NCBI GenBank assembly: GCA_030430575.1
Contig: JAUIKF010000002.1
Location: 248,001-312,000, forward strand
Source of the DNA: Bacteroidia bacterium
GTDB lineage: Bacteria > Bacteroidota > Bacteroidia > J057
Length of the DNA stretch: 64,000 bases
Direction: 5' to 3'
Shown here: positions 43,978 to 53,350 of the stretch, in pieces
How the letters are laid out: each line of letters opens with the position of its first letter
Position numbering within the stretch: the first letter of the stretch is position 1
Position numbers and translations under genes: made by a program
Notes under the pieces: model-generated
What the model was told of the DNA's origin: nothing
The model's database searches: none
What the model saw: only the letters and a program-made list of their open reading frames with translations

Positions 43978-44003
43978 TAACAACCTACTTACCACTCTTA
44001 CTT

Positions 44004-45869
44004 ATGAAAGCCATTTTTTACGCTTTTCTACTGGGCCTCCTCATGTCTAATTTTTCGGCCCATGCTGTCGTACCACAAGCACACACGACCTTATATGCGC
44101 ATATGCAGGAGGTCAACAAAGAATGGTCCCATCAAATGACACCAAAAGGTCACTTGGTCGAAATTGCTTTTTTTGACAATGATGTGGACCGTATTCAAAA
44201 GCATTTGCAATTGGTGGAACAAGAACTTCGATCCCGCCCGACAGCCCACTTGTCGGCAGACCAGGCCAGCAAACGTTTGCAGATGCTCGACCAACTGCAA
44301 CGCTACTGGATGGAAGGAAAATTTCCCATCAACAATCACCATGCGATCCGGATCCCCTACTTCATCGACGATTTTGGGACAGCGTGTGCCGTTGGGCATT
44401 TGTTGATTGAAAGCGGATTTGAGGAAGTCGCCCAAACGATTCATACAAAGATGAATCAAGCCTATGTCCACGAAATTCCCTATAAAGAACTGCCAGCATG
44501 GGCAGCGAGTCATGGGTTTACCGTGTCGGAATTGGCATGGATTCAGCCTGGATATTCTCCTGCTCGGGTCTATAGCAGTATTGGAACTGGAGCTGATGCA
44601 AAAGTGGATCTAATGGTGGAGAATCCTCAGAATGGCAGCATGCTGATTGCGGGGCAGTTTACCCAGATTGATAGCATCCCGTTTCAACATGTTGCTTTAT
44701 ACAAAAACAATACCCTCTCAGCCCTCGGCAATGGCTTGCCTGATGGAGAAGTCCATGCAGGGATTTACTTTAATGGTACCTGGTATATCGGTGGTCATTT
44801 CCCTCAATCGGTGGGGCCCGATGCGAACCTTTTGGTATGGGACGGGACAGATTGGATATTGGAATATGTAGGAGATGGCCCTGTACATGTCCTTGCGATC
44901 CACAATGGCAATCTATTTGCTGGGGGAGACTTCACAACCACTGCCATGAATCGCGTGGCTAAGCTTGATAATGGCACATGGGTTCCACTAGGGACAGGCA
45001 TGGACGCTCCTGTTTATGCGCTTGTATCTCACGACAATCAATTGATTGCTGGTGGTGCATTTGCCCAGGCAGGGGGTGTCAACAGCGACTATGTCGCTGC
45101 CTGGGATGGCCAGCAATGGCAGGGATTCAACCAGCAAGGCACCCCCATAGATAATACCGTCCGGGTATTGCTCTCTACGGGGACAGAGCTATACGCTGGG
45201 GGCGACATCGATGGGAATCAAGGCAATGTGACCTTTGGTCTAGCCAAATGGGCAAATGCCCAAACGGGCTGGGAGCATCTGCTCAATATCTATAAGGACC
45301 CGACGATTACCGACCCATGGTTCATTACCGACCTCCTACATGACGGAACTTCCCTTTATATAGCAGGCGCATTTAATACCCCGATTTCTCAAAATGTGAT
45401 CACCATGGAATTCGGGAGGAATTGTGGCATGTTGGACCTGCAGAATCAAGACATCTTACCCCTGGCCAATCCTAATGCACCAGTAAAGGCTATCGCTATA
45501 CATGATGGGAAAATGTATTGGGGCGGGGAATTCAAATGGAATAGTTCACTTACCGTCCACTCCATTGTCAATTATGTAATGAAAGTGACACATGGTTCTG
45601 ACATTGATAAATTGCCTGAACAGTTGGCCGTGACTATTTACCCAAACCCCGTTCAATCTGAAGTCTTCTTCCATTTTGATAATCCTTCAGTTGCTCAAGA
45701 TTTATCCTTGTCCCTTTACAATATGACTGGGCAAAAACTCACTGCCACGATCACGCGTGAAGCATCTGGATTCAGGCTTAATAGGGGTAACCTGCCAGCG
45801 GGCACTTATTATTATCAGCTCTTGAGTAAGGAAGGGAAATTGAATAGAGGGAAGTTGATTTTTAAGTAA
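44004..45869 (+). CDS. Secreted beta-propeller-like protein with T9SS type A sorting domain
   Basis: This 621-residue cargo protein has a signal peptide ending SNFSAHA. Residues about 25-185 form a helical region found at the N-terminus of similar Bacteroidota proteins (HHAIRIPYFIDDFGTACAVG, then ELAWIQPGY). The middle holds six or so kelch-like repeats (NGTWYIGGHFPQSVG, LYAGGDIDGNQGNV, MYWGGEFKWN). The C-terminal domain is VTIYPNPVQSEVFFHFD, LSLYNMTGQKLT, LPAGTYYYQLLS, KLIFK. The type IX system should bring it to the surface. No enzymatic motif is seen. Confidence 0.85.
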   Translation: MKAIFYAFLLGLLMSNFSAHAVVPQAHTTLYAHMQEVNKEWSHQMTPKGHLVEIAFFDNDVDRIQKHLQLVEQELRSRPTAHLSADQASKRLQMLDQLQRYWMEGKFPINNHHAIRIPYFIDDFGTACAVGHLLIESGFEEVAQTIHTKMNQAYVHEIPYKELPAWAASHGFTVSELAWIQPGYSPARVYSSIGTGADAKVDLMVENPQNGSMLIAGQFTQIDSIPFQHVALYKNNTLSALGNGLPDGEVHAGIYFNGTWYIGGHFPQSVGPDANLLVWDGTDWILEYVGDGPVHVLAIHNGNLFAGGDFTTTAMNRVAKLDNGTWVPLGTGMDAPVYALVSHDNQLIAGGAFAQAGGVNSDYVAAWDGQQWQGFNQQGTPIDNTVRVLLSTGTELYAGGDIDGNQGNVTFGLAKWANAQTGWEHLLNIYKDPTITDPWFITDLLHDGTSLYIAGAFNTPISQNVITMEFGRNCGMLDLQNQDILPLANPNAPVKAIAIHDGKMYWGGEFKWNSSLTVHSIVNYVMKVTHGSDIDKLPEQLAVTIYPNPVQSEVFFHFDNPSVAQDLSLSLYNMTGQKLTATITREASGFRLNRGNLPAGTYYYQLLSKEGKLNRGKLIFK

Positions 45870-45921
45870 ATGGAGCTATTATTTTTGGAAAATGGACGAG
45901 TATCTGTAATATGCCTTTCGA

Positions 45922-46869
45922 ATGAAGGCAATTCAATACCATCGCTTTGGCCCTCCTATTGTGATGAAATACGAGGAGGCACCTATTCCCCTGATCAAAT
46001 CAGGCGAAGTGCTGGTAAAGGTTCACTACGTCTCTGTGAATCCGAAAGATTGCTTTTTGCGAATGGGCAAATACAAAGTCATCTCGGGTACGCGGTTTCC
46101 ACAATTTCTAGGTTCTGACCTAGTGGGTGAAGTAGTAGCCACCAAGAATTTGCCTGCGGCATATCCGTTTAAAGAAGGCGATCGCGTCTACGGAATGCTT
46201 CCTAGTCTTAAAGTAGGCTCGTATGCAGAATACGTGCGGATGAAAGCGAAGCATCTTGGTCATATTCCATCACAGATGGCCTATCGGGAAGCGGCTGCGA
46301 TTCCACTTGTGGGGCTGACAGCTCTGCAGGCCTTACGAGACTTAGGGCAAGTACAGGCTGGTCAATCCGTTTTTATCAACGGTGCTTCTGGAGGGGTAGG
46401 CACTGCTGGGATTCAGATCGCAAAAGTGCTAGGCGCGGAGGTGACCACTACCAGTAGTTGGCGAAATCTCGAACTGTGCGCACAATTGGGCGCCAGCCAG
46501 GCCATAGATTACACCAAAACGTCAATCGATCAGCTTAATGGGTCGTTTGACGTTTTTTTTGATGCCTACGGCAATCAAACCTTGGACAAGGTGCGCCACT
46601 TGCTGACACCCAATGGGCGCTATGTCACGACCATTCCTTCCCTTGCCAACTTTGCTCAACATGCCCTCACCTGCTTAAATGCCCAAAAATCGAAGGTAGT
46701 GGCAGTCAAAGCGAGCGGGAAAGACATGGACCAGCTTTCCGAGTGGATCCGAGCCGGCAAACTCCATGCAGTCATCGATAGGGAATTCGCCATAGCGGAT
46801 GTCCCCGATGCCCATGCCTATATCCAAACCAAAAGGGCACGAGGTAAGGTGATATTGCGGGTGATATAG
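45922..46869 (+). CDS. Zinc-independent MDR oxidoreductase (quinone reductase-like)
   Basis: This 315-residue medium-chain dehydrogenase/reductase has an N-terminal GroES-like domain (MKAIQYHRFGPPIVMKYEEA) and an NAD(P)-binding domain with NGASGGVGTAGIQIAKVLGA. The structural-zinc cysteines of classical alcohol dehydrogenases are absent, so it belongs with NAD(P)H:quinone oxidoreductases. The end (VPDAHAYIQTKRARGKVILR) is typical of the family. The substrate is unknown. The gene starts 52 bases after the T9SS cargo gene. Confidence 0.9.
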   Translation: MKAIQYHRFGPPIVMKYEEAPIPLIKSGEVLVKVHYVSVNPKDCFLRMGKYKVISGTRFPQFLGSDLVGEVVATKNLPAAYPFKEGDRVYGMLPSLKVGSYAEYVRMKAKHLGHIPSQMAYREAAAIPLVGLTALQALRDLGQVQAGQSVFINGASGGVGTAGIQIAKVLGAEVTTTSSWRNLELCAQLGASQAIDYTKTSIDQLNGSFDVFFDAYGNQTLDKVRHLLTPNGRYVTTIPSLANFAQHALTCLNAQKSKVVAVKASGKDMDQLSEWIRAGKLHAVIDREFAIADVPDAHAYIQTKRARGKVILRVI

Positions 46870-47236
46870 TCTTTCTTTATCATCTAAATTTTGCAAGTGA
46901 CCAGCATTATCATTTTACAGCAAAGCCTCCAGTCGTCCCTGTGACAAATTTTTGTAATTCATTGAATATCAGTCATTTATGTTGATATTCTTTTTGCCCG
47001 TTTGAACCCCTGCCAAAGCCGAAGGCTTTGGCGTCCCCTCAGAAGGGGACATTAGAAAATGGCTTCGCCATTTTGAGGCTCGTTAGCCCTCCATTTCCAA
47101 GGGAGGGCGTCGAAACGAAAGGGTGGGTTCAATGCGTCAAAGCAAAGCCTTTCAGTGTCATTTTCTTTTGGCGTGGGCGAAGCCCATTTGACGCTCGAAA
47201 TGACCACCCTGTTGATTTCTTAAAGATACTCCCTTT
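46870..47236. other. Intergenic region, second half packed with hairpins
   Basis: The first 115 bases hold no gene or clear signal. From 47002 to about 47195 at least six stems follow one another. Two examples are GCCAAAGCC-gaa-GGCTTTGGC (47012-47032) and AAAATGGC-ttc-GCCATTTT (47057-47075). TTGAACCC (47002) also pairs with GGGTTCAA (47125) as an outer stem. The region lies between convergent genes. Confidence 0.7.
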
Positions 47237-49150
47237 TTACTTCAAATTAGCCGCCTTCTGCGCATCTTGTTGCGCTTTATCAGCATTTCCCATGGCCTGA
47301 TGGATCAGCGCGCGGGTTTGGTAGTAAGCAGCCTGATTGGCATCTAATTGGATGGCTTGGTTGACTGTTGCAAGGGCCTTATTTCCTTTACCAAGTTGGT
47401 TATAGGATAAAGCAATTGAATTGAGGATTGGGGCCTGATTGGGTTGAAGTTTCAGAAGGGCCTCATAATCCTTAATAGATGCTTGATGCCGCCCAATTTC
47501 AAAATTGAGGTAGCCACGTGTGCGATAGGCTGAGGCATGGTCTGGCCGCAATTTCAGTACTTTATTCAAATCCTGGAGGGCTTCCTCGTATTTCTTCGTG
47601 AGGGTATATGCTGTCGCCCGATTTGACAGGGCTTCTACATTGTCGGGGTTTGATTTTAAGGCATCCGTATAATCGTCAATGCACGCTTGGTGATTCTGCA
47701 ATTGAAAATTCACGAAGCCCCGCATTTCGAGCGTCCCAGGCTCACCCGGAGAAATTTCGAGGGCTTTATTAAAATCCGCCAAAGCTTTGGGATACTCTTT
47801 ATTGTCTTTATAAAACTCTCCCCGATTCGTATAGGCGATTCGAACCGGAATATCTGAATGCTCGATGACCTGCGTCCAGAGCGTTTCGCCATTCTTCCAG
47901 ACTTTTGTCTGGTTCCAGGTGAGGACTGCAAGACCAATCGTAGCCACTGCTCCCGCCCCCAAAATAGCCGTTTTGAGCTGAGGCTTCTGGGTGATGAGTC
48001 GATTGATCCCCCACCCCAAGGCAATTCCTAATCCTACATAGGGCAGGTAAGAATAACGATCGGCCATGATTGCTGCTCCAAAGGAGATAAGTTGTAGGGC
48101 AATGCTAATCGTCAGGATAAAGAAGAGAAATCCAAAGAGGAACCCTTTATTTTTTAACCCAAACCATATCCCCGCTGCCGTCAGTCCTATCGCCACAATC
48201 GGCATACTGAGGTAGAGCGAAGGGATGTTGTTCATATCTGGATAGGGATAAAAGGTAAAGAGATCCATTGGAACAATCAATTTCACCAAATACATCACAT
48301 AGCCATAAGACGCAAAAATGATCCGTTGTCCAATCGAAATTTCATCTAAGGTCCGCACCGCAGCTTCTGCCTGAATCTGCACTGTGATCACTCCAAAGAG
48401 GATCGAAAGGGCAAAAAACGGGAGCTTTTCCAACCAAACTTTTGCTCCCCAGCCACGCCCATGCCAATAGTCCATGAGTACCAGCACCAGTGGGAGCGTA
48501 ATCGCCGCTGGCTTGGACAAGAAAGAAAGTAGCCCCACTCCTATGGCGGCCACAAATAGTCCCATTTTTTTCTCTACAATATATCGGTCGTACAAAATCA
48601 AGGAACCCAGAAAAAACAGGGTGTACAGCAAGTCTTTCCGCTCAGTGATCCAAGCCACCGACTCTACGTGCATGGGATGTATCCCAAAAAGCAAGGCTGC
48701 CACCACGGGTGTCCATTTATCTTTGAACAACCGCCCCACAAAGAAAAACACCAGGACGGTATTGATCAGATGATAGAGTAGGTTCATGACGTGATAATGC
48801 GTCAAGTTCTCCTCGCCAGCGATCTGGTAGTCGACGGATAGCGATAAGGCTGTGATGGGGTGGTAGTTATATGAAACCACTTCCGTCCACATGCGCTTGA
48901 AATGTTCCCAGTCAAGGGTTTGCACCAGTTCATTTTCAAATACATACTGGGGATCATCCCAGTTCACATACTCATTGCTGAGGGAAGGGATATAGCAAAT
49001 CAATGTCACCGCAAGGATAGCGCCCAGGTAAAAAAGCGCGGATTTGTCGGACGTTCCGATCATGCTTGGGGAAGCAGCCTGCTGTTTTTGTTTCTGCTTG
49101 CGCTTGGTGCTGCTGGAAGCGCGACGCGGTTTTGCCTTACGAGTAGCCAT
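47237..49150 (-). CDS. TMTC-like membrane glycosyltransferase with TPR array
   Basis: This 637-residue GT-C protein is a paralogue of the one at 7326-9149. A lysine-rich N-terminus (KPRRASSSTKRKQKQKQ) precedes the first membrane helix, followed by the acidic motif YVNWDDPQYVFEN. About ten helices include SYLPYVGLGIALGWGINRLI. Residues about 430-635 hold six TPRs (for example RIAYTNRGEFYKDNKEYPKA). Homologous eukaryotic TMTCs transfer mannose to protein in the secretory lumen, and a comparable role on exported proteins is plausible here. Its leader carries the family C phrase ATGATTAATCACTAATTCC before the ATG. Confidence 0.8.
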   Translation of the reverse strand: MATRKAKPRRASSSTKRKQKQKQQAASPSMIGTSDKSALFYLGAILAVTLICYIPSLSNEYVNWDDPQYVFENELVQTLDWEHFKRMWTEVVSYNYHPITALSLSVDYQIAGEENLTHYHVMNLLYHLINTVLVFFFVGRLFKDKWTPVVAALLFGIHPMHVESVAWITERKDLLYTLFFLGSLILYDRYIVEKKMGLFVAAIGVGLLSFLSKPAAITLPLVLVLMDYWHGRGWGAKVWLEKLPFFALSILFGVITVQIQAEAAVRTLDEISIGQRIIFASYGYVMYLVKLIVPMDLFTFYPYPDMNNIPSLYLSMPIVAIGLTAAGIWFGLKNKGFLFGFLFFILTISIALQLISFGAAIMADRYSYLPYVGLGIALGWGINRLITQKPQLKTAILGAGAVATIGLAVLTWNQTKVWKNGETLWTQVIEHSDIPVRIAYTNRGEFYKDNKEYPKALADFNKALEISPGEPGTLEMRGFVNFQLQNHQACIDDYTDALKSNPDNVEALSNRATAYTLTKKYEEALQDLNKVLKLRPDHASAYRTRGYLNFEIGRHQASIKDYEALLKLQPNQAPILNSIALSYNQLGKGNKALATVNQAIQLDANQAAYYQTRALIHQAMGNADKAQQDAQKAANLK

Positions 49151-49151
49151 G

Positions 49152-49219
49152 AGGAATTAGTGATTAATCATTGACGGATGGATTAATAATCGCTCAAGTT
49201 AAGGAGAAGATAGGAAAAG
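49152..49219. repeat. Family C phrase upstream of the TMTC-like gene
   Basis: On the minus strand the leader reads CAATGATTAATCACTAATTC and then the ATG. The upstream gene's end (plus-strand TTAATCACTGATT at about 49219) gives the partly inverse partner. Confidence 0.5.
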
Positions 49220-50551
49220 TTAATCACTGATTGCCAATACAAAAATTGACCAGAACAGCGGAAGGAGGTATAGATAGGAATAGGGAAGTTGTACAAAAGC
49301 ATAAAAGCAGGCGAGGTACATCATGAGCAAACACACAAAGTAATATCCCAAAGAGGCTTTGGATTTACCTAAAAAATAGAACAAAAATCCCAATAGCGAA
49401 ATTCCAATGATGGACAGAATCTGGGTGCGTTTGAGTACCGCAATTTGCTGTTCTATTTGCGTGACGCTGTCTGGGAAAAAATAGGGAACCATTCCGAGAT
49501 CGTTTTTGAGGAGTCGAGGCATTTCGGGAGGTGTCTTCGCCTCCCAAACGGAGACCGTTGTCCTAGAATAATGATCCAACCCGTGTTGGAAAGCAGCCCA
49601 GTCTTTAGACAAAAAGGGAATCACATAAAGAAATATTACTCCTAATAAAACACTGATTCCAATACCTAACGCCTTCTTTTTGGTTTCTTTGAAAAACACA
49701 GCCCCCAAATAGGCTGGAACCCAAAACAAAAGCGAAAACCGCGAAAGAACCGTTAAGATTAACCCTGTAGAAGTCAGCCAAGTAGTGCTTGTTATTACCC
49801 CATATCCCAATATGAGGTAATATCCCACATTCAATAATTCTATGGTCTGCGTCAGGACGATGTGTGTGATATACCCTTCGTGGGGCAAAGAAAGTTGATA
49901 CAAGATAAAAAAAGGACTCAGGGTAATGAGGACTTTCATGGGTAAAGAATGTTGCCCTTTCACCACCAATTTCAATAGTAAGAATATCCCGATAAAAAAG
50001 ACAGTATAGGGTACCCAGCGATAATCAAACCCCAGTATTTCTGGCACCACAAAAGGCAACCACTGCATGGGTAGGTAAGTGGGGTTCATCTTAAATCCAA
50101 AGTGCCGATGTTCGGCGTAGGGGTGAAGACCGTCTGCCTGCCCTAAAAGGCGTTGCACAAAAAGCTGTACTTGCGGGAGGATGTCAGATTTATTGGGATT
50201 TATAGGATGCGCTTCGAATATCCCCGAAAGCCAAAAATAGGCCCAGAAAATCCCTATACCAAAAATAATCCAGACGCTCCAATTGTGGAAAAGGAGACGG
50301 TGGGAAGTAGACAGGGAAGGAATGGATTTGGGTAAAAAATGCGAAATAATTAGTGGATAGAGGCCCGCTAGAAAAAAGACAAGAAAGAGGAATATTGGCC
50401 CCTGGCCCCTGGCCCCTGAATACCCTGCAAATCCCCTTGCGCCGATAAAAAGGAAATAGGCCAAAACCACCATTGCCAATAGCGGAAGCGGCAATAAGGA
50501 TTTGCTGAGTGCCTTCCTGGCAGCAAGATGTTTAAGTGGGCCTATGTTCAT
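49220..50551 (-). CDS. Polytopic membrane protein, GT-C/GT87-like
   Basis: This 443-residue protein has about eleven hydrophobic segments. After the third helix there is a conserved-looking loop (SDILPQVQLFVQRLLGQADG, then LHPYAEHRHFGF) with acidic and aromatic residues, followed by NPTYLPMQWLPFVV. Such a pattern is seen in GT-C and GT87-type mannosyl- or arabinosyltransferases, but the catalytic acid is not certain. The gene starts 24 bases after aspS ends and is probably co-transcribed with it. Residues about 41-50 (GFAGYSGARGQG) come from a duplicated GGCCCCTG sequence. Confidence 0.6.
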   Translation of the reverse strand: MNIGPLKHLAARKALSKSLLPLPLLAMVVLAYFLFIGARGFAGYSGARGQGPIFLFLVFFLAGLYPLIISHFLPKSIPSLSTSHRLLFHNWSVWIIFGIGIFWAYFWLSGIFEAHPINPNKSDILPQVQLFVQRLLGQADGLHPYAEHRHFGFKMNPTYLPMQWLPFVVPEILGFDYRWVPYTVFFIGIFLLLKLVVKGQHSLPMKVLITLSPFFILYQLSLPHEGYITHIVLTQTIELLNVGYYLILGYGVITSTTWLTSTGLILTVLSRFSLLFWVPAYLGAVFFKETKKKALGIGISVLLGVIFLYVIPFLSKDWAAFQHGLDHYSRTTVSVWEAKTPPEMPRLLKNDLGMVPYFFPDSVTQIEQQIAVLKRTQILSIIGISLLGFLFYFLGKSKASLGYYFVCLLMMYLACFYAFVQLPYSYLYLLPLFWSIFVLAISD

Positions 50552-50575
50552 TTTGGGGGGATTCCTTCAAATATT

Positions 50576-52360
50576 TTATTCCTCCAAAAGCTGGATTCCC
50601 AACTCTCCCAGTGCGTCCAATGGCACACCCGCAGGAGCATCCATCATGAGGTCACGGCCACCTGCCGTTTTGGGAAATGGAATGACGTCGCGGATGGTCT
50701 TCTCCCCAGCCAGGAGCATAGCCCAGCGGTCAAATCCAAAGGCACAGCCGCCGTGTGGAGGCGCACCGTATTCAAAGGCCCGCAACATAAAGCCAAATTT
50801 GGCTTCCTTGTCCTCGTCCGTGAGGCCGAGAATCTCAAAGATTTTGTCTTGGACTTTGCGGTCGTGTACACGGATAGAGCCAGAGACAATCTCATTGCCA
50901 TTCATGACCATGTCATAACTCTGGGCGGTGACACGCTTGCGGTCATTGGGGTCGTCGCTGTACAAGTACTCAAGGTCCTCTGGCCGAGGCATGCAGAAGG
51001 GGTGGTGGGCAAAGGTCAATGAACCTGTTTCTTCATCTTCCTCAAAGAGGGGGAAATCTACGACCCAGAACACAGACCATTTGGACTCGTCTATCCAGCC
51101 TTCCTGGCGAGCCATGTGCAGACGGAGTTGTCCGAGGACTTTACGGGCCTTGCCCTTTAGCTTATCTGCAACGATGAGGAGGAGGTCGCCAGGCTCAGCA
51201 CCTGCATGCTCGCCGATACGGCGGAGGTGCGCTTCGTCATAGAATTTATCGACAGAAGACTTCACAGTCCCGTCTTCATTGTATTTCACAAATACCAACC
51301 CGGTCCCGCCGATCTGGGGATCTTTCACCCACTTGATGAGTTTGTCAGTTTGTTTTCTAGAGTAACTGGCACAACCTTTTGCCACAATGCCTACAATCAA
51401 GCCATTCCCATCAATCACGTTGTTGAATACCCCAAAATCAGTGCCCTTCATCTGCTCATTCAGCTCCACAAATTTGGCATCAAAGCGCAAGTCGGGCTTG
51501 TCTGAGCCATAAGTCTCGATGGCATGTTTATACGTCATGCGCTGAAAGTCAGGCAGTTCCACGCCAGCCACTTGACGAAAGACATGCTTCGTCATGCCTT
51601 CAAAAGTGCTCAGGACATCGTCCTGACTGACAAAAGACATCTCACAATCCACCTGCGTGAATTCAGGCTGGCGGTCGCCTCGGAAATCTTCATCTCGGAA
51701 GCATTTCACAATCTGAAAGTAGCGGTCTACCCCTGCCACCATGAGCAATTGCTTCAGGATCTGAGGCGACTGCGGCAGCGCGTAAAACGTGCCGTGGTGC
51801 AAACGAGAAGGTACAACGAAGTCACGTGCGCCTTCAGGCGTCGACTTAATGAGGTAAGGCGTCTCGACTTCCAGGAACTCCTGCCCTGTCAGGTATTCAC
51901 GGACAGCCTGCATCATTTTGGCGCGGATCATGAGGCTGCGCGCTACCTTGGGGCGACGAATATCGAGGTAGCGATATTCCATGCGTAGCTCTTCGCCTCC
52001 ATCAGTCTCATCTTCGATGAGAAATGGGGGAAGCTTTGCAGGATTCAAAACCGTGATTTCATCTGGACGAATCTCAATATGTCCCGTCGGGATTTTGTTA
52101 TTTTTGCTTTCGCGTTCTACCACTTTTCCTGTCACACTGATCACAAATTCCCGCCCAAATTTGGCCACTTTTTCATATAACTCAGCCTGCTCATCAGACT
52201 TGATAGACACCTGAGTGATGCCATAGCGGTCCCGCAAATCGAGGAAAAGGATATAGCCGAGGTCACGGTCTTTTTGCACCCATCCGCAAAGGGTGACTGT
52301 CTGGCCGATATGGGAAGGGCGCAATTCGCCGCAAGTGTGAGTTCTATAAGAAGTGTTCAT
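50576..52360 (-). CDS. aspS: Aspartyl-tRNA synthetase
   Basis: This 594-residue class II synthetase charges tRNA-Asp. The N-terminal OB fold starts THTCGELRPSHIGQTVTLCG. Motif 2 is FRDEDFRGDRQPEFTQVDCE and motif 3 is GGCAFGFDRWAMLLAG. The large bacterial insertion (GAD domain) lies between them. Length and motifs are those of the bacterial form. The leader before the ATG contains the family G phrase AATTCAAAATTCAACATTCC. The downstream membrane protein gene follows after 24 bases. Confidence 0.97.
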   Translation of the reverse strand: MNTSYRTHTCGELRPSHIGQTVTLCGWVQKDRDLGYILFLDLRDRYGITQVSIKSDEQAELYEKVAKFGREFVISVTGKVVERESKNNKIPTGHIEIRPDEITVLNPAKLPPFLIEDETDGGEELRMEYRYLDIRRPKVARSLMIRAKMMQAVREYLTGQEFLEVETPYLIKSTPEGARDFVVPSRLHHGTFYALPQSPQILKQLLMVAGVDRYFQIVKCFRDEDFRGDRQPEFTQVDCEMSFVSQDDVLSTFEGMTKHVFRQVAGVELPDFQRMTYKHAIETYGSDKPDLRFDAKFVELNEQMKGTDFGVFNNVIDGNGLIVGIVAKGCASYSRKQTDKLIKWVKDPQIGGTGLVFVKYNEDGTVKSSVDKFYDEAHLRRIGEHAGAEPGDLLLIVADKLKGKARKVLGQLRLHMARQEGWIDESKWSVFWVVDFPLFEEDEETGSLTFAHHPFCMPRPEDLEYLYSDDPNDRKRVTAQSYDMVMNGNEIVSGSIRVHDRKVQDKIFEILGLTDEDKEAKFGFMLRAFEYGAPPHGGCAFGFDRWAMLLAGEKTIRDVIPFPKTAGGRDLMMDAPAGVPLDALGELGIQLLEE

Positions 52361-52362
52361 GT

Positions 52363-52408
52363 TAAATTTTGAATGGGGGAATGTTGAATTTTGAATTAGG
52401 AATCATTC
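52363..52408. repeat. Family G leader phrase of aspS
   Basis: On the minus strand the sequence AATTCAAAATTCAACATTCC and CCCATTCAAAATTTAAC runs straight into the aspS ATG. Related phrases precede the genes starting at 17221 (-) and 4982 (+). Confidence 0.6.
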
Positions 52409-52473
52409 CATTTTGCAAAAGCAGGTGCGAAATTAAGGAATAATGCGCATTTTTGACGCTGATTTTCAGGAAA

Positions 52474-53079
52474 ATGATCAAATACCTCCTCTTCGACCTC
52501 GGCAAAGTCTTATACGACATTGACATCCCGCGCATGATCGCGAACTACAACGCCATGATTCCCGATGGTCAGGACCGATTGACTTTCAGTATGGAAGGCC
52601 AGCACGAGATGTTCTCCCTGTTGGAAATCGGTCAAATAGATGCGATGGCATTCGCTCGTGGAATGAAGTCCGCCTACGGCTTCCAGGCGAGTGAGCAAGA
52701 CATCCTCAATGCCTGGAACTCTCTCCTGGTAGGGGTGATTCCAGGTCGTGTAGAAGCGATACAGCAATTGGCTACCCGTTATCCGATTGCATTGCTCAGC
52801 AATACCAATGCCTTTCACTACCAGGCATATAAGGAGGAGACAAAAGCCCTTTTTGCACCGATGGAGGCAGTATTCCTCTCTCACGAACTAGGGCTCAGAA
52901 AGCCCGATCCACTCATATATACTACGGTTCTGGACCGTCTTGGCTGGGAGGCAAAACACACCCTTTTTGTGGATGACGGCATCAAAAATACGGAGGTCGC
53001 CCAAAGCCTGGGAATCCAAACGGTTCTATACCAAGAAGAAGCAGACTTCGAAACACTGATGACACGATTGATGTGTTAG
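52474..53079 (+). CDS. HAD-superfamily hydrolase
   Basis: This 201-residue phosphatase-like protein resembles YihX-type sugar-phosphate phosphatases. Motif I is YLLFDLGKVLYDID, motif II is ALLSNTNAFH, motif III is LGLRKPDPLIY, and motif IV is FVDDGIKNTEVAQSLG. The second aspartate of motif I is a glycine, as in many YihX relatives. The ATG at 52474 (MIKYLLFDLG) fits the family start; the TTG seven codons earlier does not add homology. The substrate is unknown. Confidence 0.88.
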   Translation: MIKYLLFDLGKVLYDIDIPRMIANYNAMIPDGQDRLTFSMEGQHEMFSLLEIGQIDAMAFARGMKSAYGFQASEQDILNAWNSLLVGVIPGRVEAIQQLATRYPIALLSNTNAFHYQAYKEETKALFAPMEAVFLSHELGLRKPDPLIYTTVLDRLGWEAKHTLFVDDGIKNTEVAQSLGIQTVLYQEEADFETLMTRLMC

Positions 53080-53143
53080 AATCTTACGATAATGTATTTT
53101 TTTATTCGATGGGTATCTCACAATTTTGAAATACTTCTATAGG

Positions 53144-53262
53144 AAATTAGTAATTACTGATTGATAGATTATTGATTTAGAGATGTTGATAATTTACTTG
53201 ATGTTTAGCTTAAATCACTACTAATTTCTTGTTAATAATTACTAATCAATCAATAATCTCTC
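53144..53262. repeat. Family C inverted repeat upstream of 53351
   Basis: AATTAGTAATTACTGATTGA and TAGATTATTGATT on the left are answered by AATAATTACTAATCAATCAA and TAATCTC on the right. The 271-base gap 53080-53350 contains this repeat and nothing else I can identify. Confidence 0.6.
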
Positions 53263-53350
53263 CCCAGCAGATCGTAACAGGTGCTAACAAACTGTATGGC
53301 AATTTGCCAACAACCTTAGCCTTTGCTTGTAAACCATAGTCCTTGCTCTT

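Noticed and set aside
45870-46118. Open frame between the T9SS cargo gene and the oxidoreductase gene.
   Set aside because: It overlaps the oxidoreductase in another frame and has no leader or family evidence.
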